In this document: in pieces, positions 25,261 through 36,832 of the stretch
Numbering within the stretch: position 1 is the first letter of the stretch
Layout: each line of letters opens with the position of its first letter
From: Ceriagrion tenellum
Taxonomy: Eukaryota; Arthropoda; Insecta; Odonata; Coenagrionidae
DNA length: 64,000 nucleotides
Assembly: GCA_963169105.1 (NCBI GenBank)
Contig: OY720639.1
Location: 97,166,559 to 97,230,558 of the forward strand
Direction: 5' to 3'
Notes under the pieces: model-generated
The model's input: the letters and a program-made list of their open reading frames with translations, nothing else
What the model was told of the DNA's origin: nothing
Databases searched by the model: none
Program-made: the position numbers and the translations under genes

Positions 25261-25962
25261 ATGGAAAAGAATGTTTTTGCAGTTCTAAATGGCATGGAAG
25301 ATGTGTTGTTAGATAAATATTCTCGTGGCATTTCGTATTTTGCTGGAAATACTAGTAGTCACTTTCGTAAAGGGTATAGAGCATAAATGGTTTAGTAATA
25401 ATTTTTCTTTTTATTTCTTAAGATTTACTATGTACATGTCAATTGAAAGCTACATATCCATTTCGGCCCCTCCAAGTCCCAAGGACTTTTCAGTGGGTTC
25501 CACGACAACATTAAAACATGGCAACTACAGTTTTACCAAGATTACATACCCTATTTGCACAAATTCATATGCATACTCATATTCAAATATATACATCAAT
25601 ACACACATATATACATGCCTACACATGTCTTCTCATATATATGTCCAGTATATTTTTCAAATTTATGGCAAACAATACAATACAAGAGTACAACAAAACC
25701 ATAAATATGATGACTTATATTGATGCCATTTTAAGTACGTAGAGGACGTTAAATTCTACGGCAGGTCGTAAACCCAAGTTCTGAAGGTCCGTTGGTGAGC
25801 TTTCATCTACTTTGATAGCTATTCTTCGAGTAACGCATCATTGATTACAAATGTCGTTCTTGAAACCTTAGTCGTTTCAAGATCCGAGAAATGGTTGATC
25901 TAATGCTTCGCCTATGTGTGATGCAGAAATGTTTTTCGCGATATAATCCCAGGTATTCCTCC

Positions 25963-26142
25963 ACTTTCTCCGGCGAGATATTGTAGAACAGCATATTTAA
26001 CAATGATACTCAAACGATATCGTACCTGATGTCGTACCTAACGGTCTTACCTGATGATGACTGCTAGACAGTTGAAACACGTGTTGTAAGAGTTTGAAAT
26101 AAATTTGGTAGACAGTACGATATCGTTTGAGTATCATTGTCA
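25963..26142. mobile_element. Foldback element with complete hammerhead-like motif (26 kb)
   Basis: A 180-bp insert flanked by an exact 12-bp duplication AGGTATTCCTCC (25951-25962, 26143-26154). Perfect 25-bp inverted arms lie at 26001-26025 and 26115-26139. The plus-strand motif is the best in the window: stem I TCTTAC 26045-26050 with GTAAGA 26086-26091 (6 bp perfect), core CTGATGA 26051-26057, extra T, stem II GACTG/CAGTT (26059-26063, 26069-26073), GAA 26074-26076, palindromic stem III ACACGTGT 26077-26084, then T at the expected cleavage position. The facing minus partner is degenerate. The left 38 bp match the tail of the 63-kb copy. Confidence 0.8.
26045..26091 (+). ncRNA. Type I hammerhead-ribozyme-like motif
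   Basis: This has all elements of a type I hammerhead: stem I (6 bp), CUGAUGA core, stem II (4 Watson-Crick pairs plus one G-U), GAA, and a loop-less palindromic stem III that would pair best in a dimer, as known for hammerheads of Penelope-like elements. The predicted cleavage nucleotide is U26085, a weaker choice than C or A. An additional U (26058) sits between the core and stem II. That nucleotide is present in the sister copies too. Self-cleavage is an inference. Confidence 0.6.
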
Positions 26143-26512
26143 AGGTATTCCTCCTTATGCCTCCATTCAGCTCTCCATTTTACTTTCTCTCTACACCTTC
26201 CAATCCCCATTGCCTTCAGGTCCTCTTCAACATCTGGTAGCCATCTTTTGCATCGTCTTCCTCTCCTCCTACTCCCTTCCATATTGCTATTAGTTAACAA
26301 TTTTGGCATTTTGCACTCTTCCATCCTTTCCATATGGCCCAACCATGACAGTCGCAATGACTTGGAGAGCCTAACTATATCCTTCTCTTCCAACACTTCA
26401 TTTATTTCACAGTTCATTCTTATTCTCCACGTTTCTCCTTCTTTAACGGGGCTATAGATTCTCCTTATTATTTTCCTTTCAAATATTCTTAGTGTCTCTT
26501 CATGAAATTAAT

Positions 26513-26559
26513 GGAGGCATATAACTGAGGAAGCCAAGGCCCACACCGGGCTGTAGAGC
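26513..26559 (+). pseudogene. Terminal codons of a non-LTR reverse transcriptase, opposite strand
   Basis: The plus strand reads WRHITEEAKAHTGL then TAG at 26555-26557. This EAKAH.GL-stop ending is typical of the same reverse-transcriptase group as the minus-strand fragment that starts one base to its left. The two pieces therefore lie head to head. Either two copies abut, or a single insertion was partly inverted. Confidence 0.55.
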
Positions 26560-26882
26560 TATGGAAGGAGAGGAAAAATTCCCCCTTATGCTGGATTCAG
26601 ACGTTGATAGTGATGGCGTTGTATTTTTAAAATGTGTACAATTTCTTTCTATGCAGAGTATTTCCGATTTTAAACTTCTGCTTGTAAAGAAATTGCGTTT
26701 GCTGCGTCTTTATAATTATTCTAATCATATATTTCATGGATGAAAAATGAGTGGTTTTAATGATACGTCGACAGAATAAAGTTACCGTTAATAGTGGCGA
26801 CATTTTAGTGGTCTGGCTCTCTTCCATATTCTCGTATATGCAGCTATATAGTTGGCCGGTGGCCGTAACTTATACGGGTTTT

Positions 26883-27440
26883 TATCGAGCATTGTCCCAG
26901 AGTCTTGAACTGTTGATCTCTCTGGAGTTATCATCATAAACCTATAAGTCAGTTGCGAGAATGAATTGCATATTAGCTTTAAAATTATGACGACTGAACT
27001 AAATGAATTTAAATAGCCTTTACTGTTTAAAAACATGATGTGTATACGCGTACAGGAAATATAAGATGTAGTTCTTTAATTTTAACTTCATTTTAGTGGA
27101 TGACCTTGTGTGAGATGATTACTATCCTGCAGGCGTTTGGTAATGTTGCTGTTGTACGTGATTTTATCTAGCGTTGTCTCGGAGTCTTAAACTGTTGATC
27201 TGTCTCGTGTTATAATCAAAAACCTTTAAATCAGCTACGAGAATAAATTGCATATTAGCTTTAAAATAATGACGACTAAGTTAAATGAATTTGAATACCA
27301 TTTACTGCGTAATAACGTGATGTACGTGTACAAGAATTATTAGACGAAGCTTTTCAATTAAAACTTCGTTTCATTGTGTGAAATTATGTGAGATGATTAC
27401 GATCCTGCTTGCTTTCGGTAATTGGTAGTTTTGCACGAGC
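26883..27440 (+). repeat. ~280-bp imperfect tandem duplication
   Basis: The unit beginning TATCGAGCATTGTCCCAGAG at 26883 recurs as TATCTAGCGTTGTCTCGGAG at about 27166. Matches continue through GTGAGATGATTACTATCCTG (about 27110) and its partner at about 27389. The copies differ by many substitutions, so the duplication is old. No coding or RNA structure is recognised. Confidence 0.75.
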
Positions 27441-28779
27441 TATGACGGCTGTCGCCAGAGTATTCAGCGTCACAAGGAAGCTATTCCGGGAGCTCGTAGT
27501 CGGCGGGAGTTGATGCTTAGACATCCAAAATGCTGAGTGTTGGGCATTGCCTGCTTAACTGCAGTCCATTTCTTTTCTCTTCCCGATCAATGTGTGCCCG
27601 AGGTGAATTTTATGCGCCGAATGGAGAGGTTCTGTGGCTCACTGCGATTGCGCACGGATATGATGCAGGTGAAATTTGAAGATCTGGATGACGTTACGAG
27701 TGAATTATCCGCCAAGAAGCTGGCGACCTTGCCGTGGAGTAGTCCTATTTGAGCAAGCCCCATATATATCCTCTCATCTCGAGGAAAATTGGAAATAAAA
27801 TATTGGCCTCATTGCATTTATTTTATTGGTACTTGTATGGGAATTCGTGGATGGGAGGGGAACTCGGAAGCCGTACTCGGTGGAGCACATATTTTGAAGA
27901 TGCTGGATTTTGGACTGATTTTTATAAATAAAATGTTTATTCAAAATCATCCTTGGGTTATGTGGAGATTTTTAAGCTGTGCAAGTTAATCCTTCATATA
28001 TATATTTTCAAATATTATGAGCCATTTGATATTACAGTACAGCTCATTTTTCCTGTACCATCTCCCTGTAGCGGTGTTACATTTGCATGCCCTCCAAATC
28101 ATTTGAGACGCTCCGAATATATTTTAGGGTACCACTTGGAGCTGATAAACATTTTTACACTGAACTTGGTTGCTCTTTAGAAAGTACTGAGTAAGTAAGG
28201 TATACGTATAAAGGCCAGGGACGCGATCGAAAATCCGTCTTCCGGGGAAGGGAGGTGTACTTGGCATTTTTACGTATCAGGATCTCGGTTTTTTTATTTT
28301 AGGCCATTTCATTGTAAATCTTTAGTTGATATCTTTGGTGATGCTATGAGGGGTCATTTCCAGTCTTTCTTCTTGGAATCCAATGCAAAAAGAGTTGTAT
28401 TAACGTAAATTTGCGACCGAAACCATTCCTCGATGTTGGCTCGTGTCCGAGGTAGAGTTACTTTTGATAGTGAAGAAGTACTTTATTGCTTCCTATTATG
28501 GTTATTAGAGTAGTGTTTGGTCAAATTAATAGGATTTTAAATGGTCCATTGGCAATATTCAAATACATCTTTCGACTGTAAATCTTCCGCCACGTTTTGC
28601 TAGAAATTAAATTTTTATAAAAACATGTATTTTTTATAGAAATGTCGCTTAATTGTGATGTCTAACTAATTATTATTTTCTCATTTTTTATTGTTTTATT
28701 TATTATTAACTGGACGACATTTATTATTAACTGAAGATTAAGCTTTCTGTCGCTGTCGCAACTTGTCACCATGTAAATG

Positions 28780-29420
28780 GTGCAAGTGTTGAGCAATTTT
28801 CGAGCCTCACCTCGTAACACGTCGTATAAAGACCACATAGGCAGCCTTTTCGAGTCGCATTCGATTCACCACCAATTCGCTTCGTTTCGGCTGTAGGGGA
28901 ACGCTTTGTCTTTCCGAAGTGCCGCGTATTTGCTCGGAGGGAGTGGTCCGAAAACTGGCACTGTTCCTCCATCGGCGCCGAATCTCACCTGTAATTGAGT
29001 GGTAGATGTAGGTTACGAGTAAATAATGCAAAGAGAGTCTCGGGGAGTGAAAAAAAGTTGCGGCCGTTTATTCCAAATGTGTTTTCTTCGAGACGACGAG
29101 AGAGTGCGGGCGAGGTGCAGGTAATTGAGCCCGCGCGCCGTGGGGTGTGGGAGGGGGTAGTGGGTGGGAGGGAGGGGCTCTCGCTCGCTTTCGTTCGGAC
29201 CCCGAAGAGAAAAGGGGAAAGCACGTGGGTTGCATGCGCAAGGCGATGCCTACTCGCTTTAAGTTGGTCAGGAGCATCGATTGCTTCGTCGGATCGCCTT
29301 CAGTTCCTGATCGTCCGGCCGCTCCTTTATAGAAAACTCCATTCGCGAACTCCTTTTGTCGATAGAAAACTCGATTAATTTTCCATTAGGGGAGGCAAGC
29401 CAGCCTTGAGCGTATTTCTT
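28780..29420. other. CpG-rich block
   Basis: GC-rich patch with frequent CpG and a G-run-rich part near 29140-29180. A 127-residue plus frame (28995-29378) overlaps equally long minus frames, which suggests composition rather than coding. It could be a regulatory or first-exon region. Confidence 0.3.
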
Positions 29421-30058
29421 CGTTCAATTTCAAGTCGGCGAGCATTTTATTCCTTCCTATCAACGGAATCAGTGATGAGTGTTTTAGATTCTCGTCGTAA
29501 AAGGTATGGGGTGAAGAGCTACCGTAAGAAGACAAAGGTAATTAGATTTTCTAGAGTGTAGGAGGAAATATTAAAGACAAAGAAATGACCTGGCGCAACT
29601 ATTCGGGTATTTGGGTAGTACTATGCATTATACTGATTGATGCGGCGAGGACATTGATTGCAGGACCTTATTGGCGTTGGAAGCTTTTATAAAAGTAGGG
29701 CATTAATGAGGGAGAGTGTAATAAAGAAATAAAGAAAAAATTGATGAAACTTAAGTATAATGCAGAGCGTTTTCTGTTTCGGAAAGTGTGTCACTGGGGT
29801 CGAAGTGAGGAGGAGAAAGAAATGTTGGGGGTAAAAAGTTTCATTCGAACAGAAAAATCACCTTTGGACAACATCCATGTTGACGCCGATTGTTGTTTTA
29901 GAAAAATCTGTTGAATGTTGTTGAATAACCTGAGTACATGTTGTTTTTGTTTCAAAAATTGGGTTTGTTTGATTTAAGGTTATTCGAGCGAGATCGTAGC
30001 ATTTTCGAATTTTTCGTATTAATTTCAGCAGCAGTGAGAAATATGAAATTAGTAATTA

Positions 30059-30622
30059 TAAGGTGGTACTGACCAACGGATGCATTAATGGTGCAATAGT
30101 ACACTTTTATGGGACTAAAATTCTAAGTAATGAAATAAAAACGCTTATATTTAACTTGAATTAATTTTTTCACACGTTGCTTTTAAAACTTTTTCGCAAC
30201 GGAAGGTTTTTTTATGATTCTGCATAAGTTACTACGGTGACTTAGGTTTATTGGTAGAAACAGTTGAGAAAGCGTACAAACTACACAATTTTTTGACGAG
30301 ATCTAGGTGTAAGGAATTCGTCATTTTTGCATAATATCTCTCTGGAGTGCATACACGTACCTTTACCCGTGTTAAATGGCTGGTATTTTTTGGGAAATAA
30401 CTCGGTAAGTAGTGTGGTAAGGGGCTGGTAAATTGGTTTGTTTGGAAGGGTGAGATGTTTTTCTTGAGACATATTTGTAGATAATTAGGCATATTAATAG
30501 ATAATGTATAATTGTCTTGAAAATGAGATATATGTATTGCTCTAGAGAAGAGAGATGTCTTTTTCAATGAGATCTTATTTATTGATTTTCAGGTGAAATA
30601 ATATCTCGCTCTGACTACCTTC
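30059..30622 (+). mobile_element. TTAA-ended MITE, copy B
   Basis: It aligns with the 3510-4015 copy over most of its length (for example AGTAATGAAATAAAAA and the GGGGCTGGTAAATT region) and ends with TCTCGCTCTGACTACCTT. The left end is damaged: about 60 bp near the terminus are missing. An extra ~70 bp near 30470-30540 seems to be an internal insertion or duplication. Confidence 0.7.
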
Positions 30623-32369
30623 AGTCACATATGCAATCGCCTTGCATCAGCTTTCGTCATGTCATCAAAACGTCTGTCCCATTTCTTTACTAACGTTTTT
30701 CTAATATACAAATTGCTGTACATTCAAAATCGTCTCTGATTTAGTTGTTGTCAGATAAGGTAATAGTGGTTAAGAAATTCTTCATGTTATCCTTTTCCAA
30801 TATTTGCGGCAGCTAGTGGGTAGTACGGTGCATGGAAACATTTTCTTCAGAAATTTTTAAAAGAGATGCTACAGGGAAAAGTAAAATTCACTCGTCATAG
30901 GGCACTTTTGTGGTGGTTGTCAAGGAGTGTACTTTTTCTTTTGACAATTTACTTGTTCACGCATGGGCACGTTGCAAAAGAACGTAACGCAGTGGGCGTC
31001 GAAGAAAAGCTTAATTAAGGGCAAAAGGAAAGTCGAGGCCGCGGCTGTTTTTCGGCGAAAATACATCCACAGTCTGCTGGTTTTAACCTGCTGTGCCACA
31101 GCATGGACAATTTGATTCGTTTTCTCTCTTAATTGTGTTCATTTTTATGTATTCGCCCTCTCTCTCTGTGCTACGGTTTTTTTGAAACCACGAGAGCCTG
31201 CGTTTGACTGATATAAATTAACCTTCCTGAAAAAATCTCGGAACGAATTTTACACGCACATGTTGCCCCCGTGCATTCTTCATTTCCACTCGAATCAAGA
31301 AAGATTTTTGTTCATTTAAATTCGAGAAATTGTCATAAAGTATTGCGGAAGACAACAGATAACTCTACGTAGTATTGCGCATCGCTGAATACTGATACAG
31401 AATTTTGTATTAAGTCGTAATGAAAAAGTCATTTCTTATGGCCTGGATTCTCACACGTATCGCCCATTTGCCTGCCGCGTACGTTGGTCAGTACCACCTT
31501 ATAATACATCTGCGAACACCTTGCTTTTATTTACCTCTTGTGGAATTCGCGTTATATATAATAGGTGGAGGAAAAATGGTGTCTGTTTCTAATGCATCTT
31601 ACCGACTACTGGAAAGTCCACTATTGAATCTCGGTGAAGCGTTGAGATTCTTTCTTGTTGAATTTACTCGCTTTTGGCTTTTTGCTAGAAGAATCAGCAG
31701 TTTGTCAGCTTCTATTGTGAGTTTTCTTCCTTATCAAATCAAACTTTTTTCTGTAATGTTATAGTACTCTATTTTCACCAACTAATTGCTTAAAGTACTT
31801 CTTCGAATTCCCTCTGCTAGGCTTTCTCCGCTCAATTTTTCATACATAATGGATAGTCGAGTAAGTTAACCCTGAGATGAACACAGTTAAGAGATACCTC
31901 CTTCAGTTTTCATCGTGTACACCTCACGCTTCAAACTATGGAGCACGATACCCGGGGAGAAAATTTTCTTGTCAAGCGCTGCTGTTGAAGTTTCATACAC
32001 CGAACGTTTAATGAAAGTTATCCTACCCGGGTTTGTTTTACGCGTAGAGGAACTTCTGGGCTCTCGAGCGTAGTGTGGGTGCTTGTTTCATCAAGGGGGG
32101 CTACAGAGAAAAATTATTTAAGTTTCTGTCTAGTACCTACCGTGATTCACTATCGTGAGAATCAGGAAATACCTGTATCTCATGAGAAGATGCATATCTT
32201 ATAAGTTAATACATGTCTTGAAAATACGGGAAAAGTGCTCTACATTAAATTAAAGTGAAAGTCAATCAGTAGAGTTGGTTTTCTGATTGGTTTTATGGTT
32301 GGTTTTCACATGTTTAAATCTTATTTGACGTTGATCTCAATTCGCAAGGCGAAAGTTTTTCGAATGTTC

Positions 32370-32425
32370 ATTTGACTTTGAGCTCAGAAAAGGTCCGTGG
32401 TTCGATTCCCGGTCCAGGCCGAATT
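32370..32425 (+). mobile_element. SINE fragment with B-box-like sequence
   Basis: GTGGTTCGATTCCCGGTCC carries a perfect B-box-like GGTTCGATTCC (polymerase III promoter element). No A box or pairing acceptor stem can be found upstream at tRNA spacing, so this is a fragment of a tRNA-derived repeat, not a tRNA gene. Confidence 0.4.
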
Positions 32426-33329
32426 TTTCTCATGGCAATTTCTTAAAAAAAATCATCCGCTATGTTTGAATGTTTTTTTTGAGCTCAAAAACGTATGTGT
32501 AGAAATTTATTTCCTCCAAATGAAACTTATACTAATATCAAAACGGTTTATAATCTTTTTTTGACAAGGTATCACGAGAAATATTTTGAAATAAATTGTT
32601 GATATTAAAAGATGACTTTACTCATGATGCAGGGGAATTATTACTTATACGTATTTAAATTAATTTATGGAATTTTGCGTTAATTGGAATAATTTTTCCT
32701 CGCTTTGATTATTTTACTCAGAATTCCTTAAAGTAACAACAAGCAAAAAGCATAAAACATTCCTACCATCAGTGTATTCAAAGATTCCTGGCTAAATCAA
32801 CCCCGTTGCTTGCGCTGCTTCCTCCGTTTAATTCTTCTGTCGTCTGATGCTCTTCGTTGTTGAGGTTCTAATTTGTTGCATGGCCAATCCTCTTTTTGTT
32901 TTTTATTGCTTGCTGTTCATGTTTTCTGTCGTTATTTTTTATACAGATTGTTTTGTCTTTGTTTACTGGTTTTATTTGTCCCTTATAATTGGCCCTGCGC
33001 TTTTTTTGGAAGAGAATAATACATAGATACATAAAAGTCATGTTTATACCAAGCAGTTGCTCATAAAGGACTGGAATTCATTTTTTGTTGGTACTATTCA
33101 AATCTCATTGTTACTTGCTCTGAAATGAGAATAGGTTTACCTAGTGGAAGAATGAATAGTCATTGTAATTTTTGGCTGGTTGACCATCGGTAAGTTCCAA
33201 AAAAAATCCCTATTAACCTAATTTTTCCAGGACAAATGGGAATTGTCATAAAAAACATCGCCTTTTAGCGTTACTGTCTCCAAATCATTAATTCTGGCCG
33301 TTTAATGGGAAAGCGCGGAAAAAAGAGCT

Positions 33330-34200
33330 CTCTTGAGTACGACTTTTTCAATATTTTTCCCCGGTGAAACCACATCCATTCAGTTGCGAAATGCGTGAAA
33401 ATCCCCCTGGCTGAATAAACCTCGCACAGGAACATTTATAGTAACGAGATTTCAGAGAGCTGTGCGCAAAAAAAGTGACTCGATGTTGGCGGAGAACATA
33501 GAGATGGCGTTTTTCTATAAGGCTACGCCTTTCCTTCCTCGTTTTTTTAAACAAAAAGGTAACCAGCTTAATAACGACGGAAGAGAGAGGAATCCATGCG
33601 TTGCCATGCCAACGTCCTCCTCCCCCCCCCTCCTTTCGCCCGGGAACGGAAGCAAGCAATACCGTCGAGAAATGTTTTCCCTGAAGCCTTGCGCGCATGC
33701 CGGGTTTCGTCCTTCTCACCGCGTCTGCTGCTGACAGCGCCGCCCCCTACCGGAAAAAATAAGAAATTAAAGAGCGATGGAGCAGAAAAGAGGAGTGAGA
33801 GGGCGCCTTAAGGGTAGTCAATCCCTTTCGTAATGTCCCCTTGGGTGGGATTTGGTGAGATGGCGTGAGGCAGGAGGTGAGTCGGGAGAGAAAGGGACTC
33901 GGGGCTTCTTCGTCCTTCCATTTGGGCCCTTTTTGAAGATCCCCAATTCCCTCGGGGCCTACGGGCAGATCCAGGCCCCCCGTCACGGCTCTTATTTTCC
34001 CTGCTCCCTCCATCCTTCCCCCGTCCCCTCCCGCCCCTCGATGGTGTAAATATTCAGGAAATGAAGACGCACGGCTGCTCTCCTATTTCTTCTTCCTCAT
34101 CTTTCGTCGTTCTGTGATTTCTGTCGCCCGTACGGTCTCGCCTTTCCCCACGTCTTACCCATCTCCAAGGGATCTCTCGCTCTTATGGGTCCTGCGTATA
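33330..34200. other. CpG-rich block with C-run
   Basis: GC-rich sequence including a run of C near 33610-33625 and long overlapping frames on both strands. Nothing matches a known protein. This is one of the largest CpG-rich patches in the window. Confidence 0.3.
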
Positions 34201-34436
34201 TGAGACCCAAAGGGCTCGGAAGGTGTCCGACGACAAATTGATCGCAGGTAATATCGTTGGTTCACGTCAAAAAGGTAGACGTCCCACTCGGGGACACATC
34301 TCTCAAGAATGTGATTCCGTCTGACGGAGAGGAAAAACGTGGTCCCCCTTTCTTCATGGTTATGTAGTCGAGAAATGGGAAAATTCGGGATGCTGCCGTT
34401 GAAAATCTTTGATGTAAAACATCGTGGTGAAATCAC

Positions 34437-34868
34437 TCTTTCATTTTCTGCTGAATTTTTAACACTATAGAAATTACAGCATTTTTCGAGAATTTGGATA
34501 ATTATTTAAACCTCACGAACATGATGAATAAAGACAGATTCCATCACATTTTTAGAATACAGCAGAAAGAACTTCTTTGATTGAATACAAATGATTAAAT
34601 TTACAATGACTAGACAAACTTCGCAACTGCGAAAATTTCCTGGCGAAATCTTTCTTTCATTTTCTACTAAATATTTCACACTATAGGAATTAAAGCATTT
34701 ATCGAGAATTGGGAGTAATAATTTTAACATCCCGTGCATGACGAATAATGATAGATTCCATTACATTTTTATAACACAGCAGAAAGAACTTCTTTGGTTG
34801 GATACAAATGATTACATTTACAATAACTACACTTTACAAACTTCATAACTGCGAATTTATATTAACCA
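34437..34868. repeat. Tandem duplication, period ~216 bp
   Basis: The unit starting CTTTCATTTTCTGCTGAATT at 34438 recurs at 34654 with moderate divergence. Both contain GCAGAAAGAACTTCTTTG and a TTTACAAT stretch. Part of the unit (the ATTCATCATGTTCGTGAGGT strand) is also found, inverted, at 36745-36832. Confidence 0.75.
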
Positions 34869-35262
34869 GACAAACTTCATAACTGCACTTAAGAATGTTA
34901 ATGTAGCTCTTGTGTGATGAACATGAGGAACAGTGCAATTCAGCTGTTGTTTAATAAAGCAATCTCAGATGAAGTGTAATCTTTTAAGGAATTGATTTTT
35001 TTCAATTGCAAAATATATTTTTAATAGGATTCAATGGATTTCGTTCGTTTTTGCGGCAACTTATTCCTTTGTATTTCGCGGAAGTTGTGTTCTAGAAGTG
35101 GATGGTTATCGATATGAAGTAGTGTCGGCTAAAGTTATAAAACTTGGGGTATTTTTTAACCGTTAAACCATTTGATTTTGCTTCCAAGTAACGTGTGAAA
35201 AACTATTTTTTATGGTTAAAATTTCTTCAACCGCTTCATTCCTTTTTTCTTTTCATTTTTAG

Positions 35263-35304
35263 GCATTCTTGGCAGAAAACACTTTGGAAATAGCAGTCAG
35301 CGAA
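35263..35304 (+). other. Candidate 42-nt microexon
   Basis: The sequence upstream is a strong pyrimidine tract ending in TTTTTAG, and downstream is GTGAGTATC, a good donor. The enclosed 42 nt are divisible by three and open in two frames, reading AFLAENTLEIAVSE or (offset by two) ILGRKHFGNSSQR. I do not recognise either peptide. If real, the window lies within introns of a plus-strand gene. Chance splice-site pairs are common in 64 kb of AT-rich DNA, so confidence is low. Confidence 0.25.
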
Positions 35305-36464
35305 GTGAGTATCATCTCCTTGTAGGTGTGAGAAGTTGTCATTTGCCCTTTATCGCTTATTATGCGTTTATTGAAAACATTTCTGATGTTGCTTCCTTCC
35401 GTAAGACTTAGTGGTTATTATTAGTTAGTGACCAAGACCTAAAAGTATGTTGAGGTTGGAATGATCGTCAAACGATGACTTGAGAAATGAATTAATGGAG
35501 AGTTTCCTCTTGTTTCTAGGTGTTCGAAGAAGTTTTCCTTGTATTTAATTACTCTTTATGTAAAATTTTACATATTTTTACCGTCAAGTTGTACTTTATA
35601 ACGCTCACTTTCTCGTGAAAATATATAACCCCTTGTTTTCTAGTTCGGAGCAATCAAACTGTGAATTACCTCTGGAGAGTTTTAGTCAAGAACCATCGTA
35701 AAACTATAATTCCTGAAAAGTTAAGTTGTCCTGTCCTCTGATGTTCATCTTACCGAATTACGGTGGTTTAATTTATTATAATTACGTCAGCTCTTATTTC
35801 TTTACCAAGCGATCGTCCTTTATTACGGTTGTTCTCTATTTCAGGGGACAGTCTGAGAGTATCTGCATTGTCTCCCACGAGTCTTGTGGCTCTCTCCTCT
35901 GATATTTTTGGAGCATTTTATTGGACCTTGATTTATTTCATTCTGTCAGCTGGATCTATCGCCCGGCCACAGGTTCAAATTGAGTTCAATTCGTAACTTA
36001 AAAGTTCTGTGACAGATTCGTTTTTTCCTGAATTTTTTTTAGCGACTGCCGCCCGAGAATAAATCAAGGGTGTGGTTAGTGCCACCGATGGCAACTTCGG
36101 TCGCCTCTTTTTGAGGGAGAATTCCCACAATTCTGGGCTCAGTTGTTCGTGTTTTGTTGGCCACTTGGCATTATTAAAAACTTCCGAGTTATGTCATGGG
36201 GTAGTCTTTTTTTAACTGTTTTAGTTTCTTCACAAAGGCAAAATGGATTTACTTCTTTTTTTACCTCCGTTAATTGTAAAATTAATGGCTGACGGCGTAA
36301 CTTTGTGGAAGGTTACCGAAGACGTGACGAAAAGAAAAATCTCTTAGTAAATTCCACACCTAATTTTTTTACAGATCAAATGTTCATATCAAATGTTTTA
36401 AGACTCATTTTTTCATTGTTATGAAGTTCAAGATGAGCAAATGATTTTTTTTGACAGATCAAAT

Positions 36465-36832
36465 ATTCGTCATCGTGAAGTTTAAATTAATGCATCACCT
36501 CCAACCTGATCATAGAAAATGATTGCAAGACAATCGAAACGTAGGTTGGTAATAAAAATTTTAAGTATGGAATTTAATAAGAGATTTTTCTTTTTCGTCA
36601 TGTCTCCGTTAATAGTGTTTAATTTTTTCCTGTATGGGGGCGATGAATGTGAAAAATGCATACTTTTGGTGTCAAGCACATACTCTTTGTTAAGAAGTTT
36701 TTCCAATTATTGTAAAGTTAATCAATTGTATTCAATCAACGAAATTACTGTGTTCTGAAAATGTAATGGAATCTGTGATTATTCGTCATGCTCGTGAAGT
36801 TTAAATTAATGCATCACCTCCAACCTGAACAT
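36465..36832. repeat. Direct repeat flanking a 260-bp spacer, related to the 34.4-kb tandem repeat
   Basis: The segment GTGAAGTTTAAATTAATGCA with its neighbours (36465-36516) recurs at 36781-36831 with two or three changes. The sequence just before the second copy (AATGTAATGGAATCTGTGAT) matches the reverse complement of the 34.4-kb unit. So one repeat family occurs here in both orientations. No coding sequence is recognised. Confidence 0.65.

Larger units (their letters stand above)
18554..25950. other. Unannotated stretch with one tandem repeat and SINE remnant
   Basis: Mostly AT-rich sequence without recognised coding. It contains a SINE-like remnant at 22560-22620, a small 12-bp palindrome around 23160, a 45-bp tandem repeat at 24046-24135, a CpG-rich block at 24500-25260 and a short CA/TA-rich run at 25550-25640. 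The frames at 24501-24899 (minus) and 25325-25723 (plus) have no recognisable motif. Confidence 0.45.
25940..26512 (-). pseudogene. Non-LTR reverse transcriptase C-terminus, carrying an inserted foldback element
   Basis: The minus strand from 26512 reads RIFERKIIRRIYSPVKEG, then LRLSWLGHMERM, then SRRRGRRCKRW, the classic order of the region after the polymerase domain in RTE/Jockey-type reverse transcriptases of insects. The frame stays open for about 120 residues, with an ATG-initiated part from 26417. At the codons for EEYL (26143-26154) it is interrupted by a 180-bp foldback element with a 12-bp target duplication. Reading resumes at 25962 with a leucine-glycine-leucine end. The upstream polymerase domain is missing. 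Confidence 0.8.
26560..30058. other. Unannotated stretch with a ~280-bp tandem duplication and a CpG-rich block
   Basis: Apart from the duplication at 26883-27440 and the CpG-rich block at 28780-29420, only short unrecognised frames are present. Confidence 0.45.
30623..34436. other. Unannotated stretch
   Basis: No gene recognised. It holds a SINE-like B box at 32396-32412 and a CpG-rich block at 33330-34200. The 114-residue frame at 31420-31764 has no motif and poor codon regularity. Confidence 0.45.

Noticed and set aside
28995..29378. 127-residue plus frame
   Set aside because: Overlapped by minus frames of similar length in a CpG-rich block; no recognised domain.
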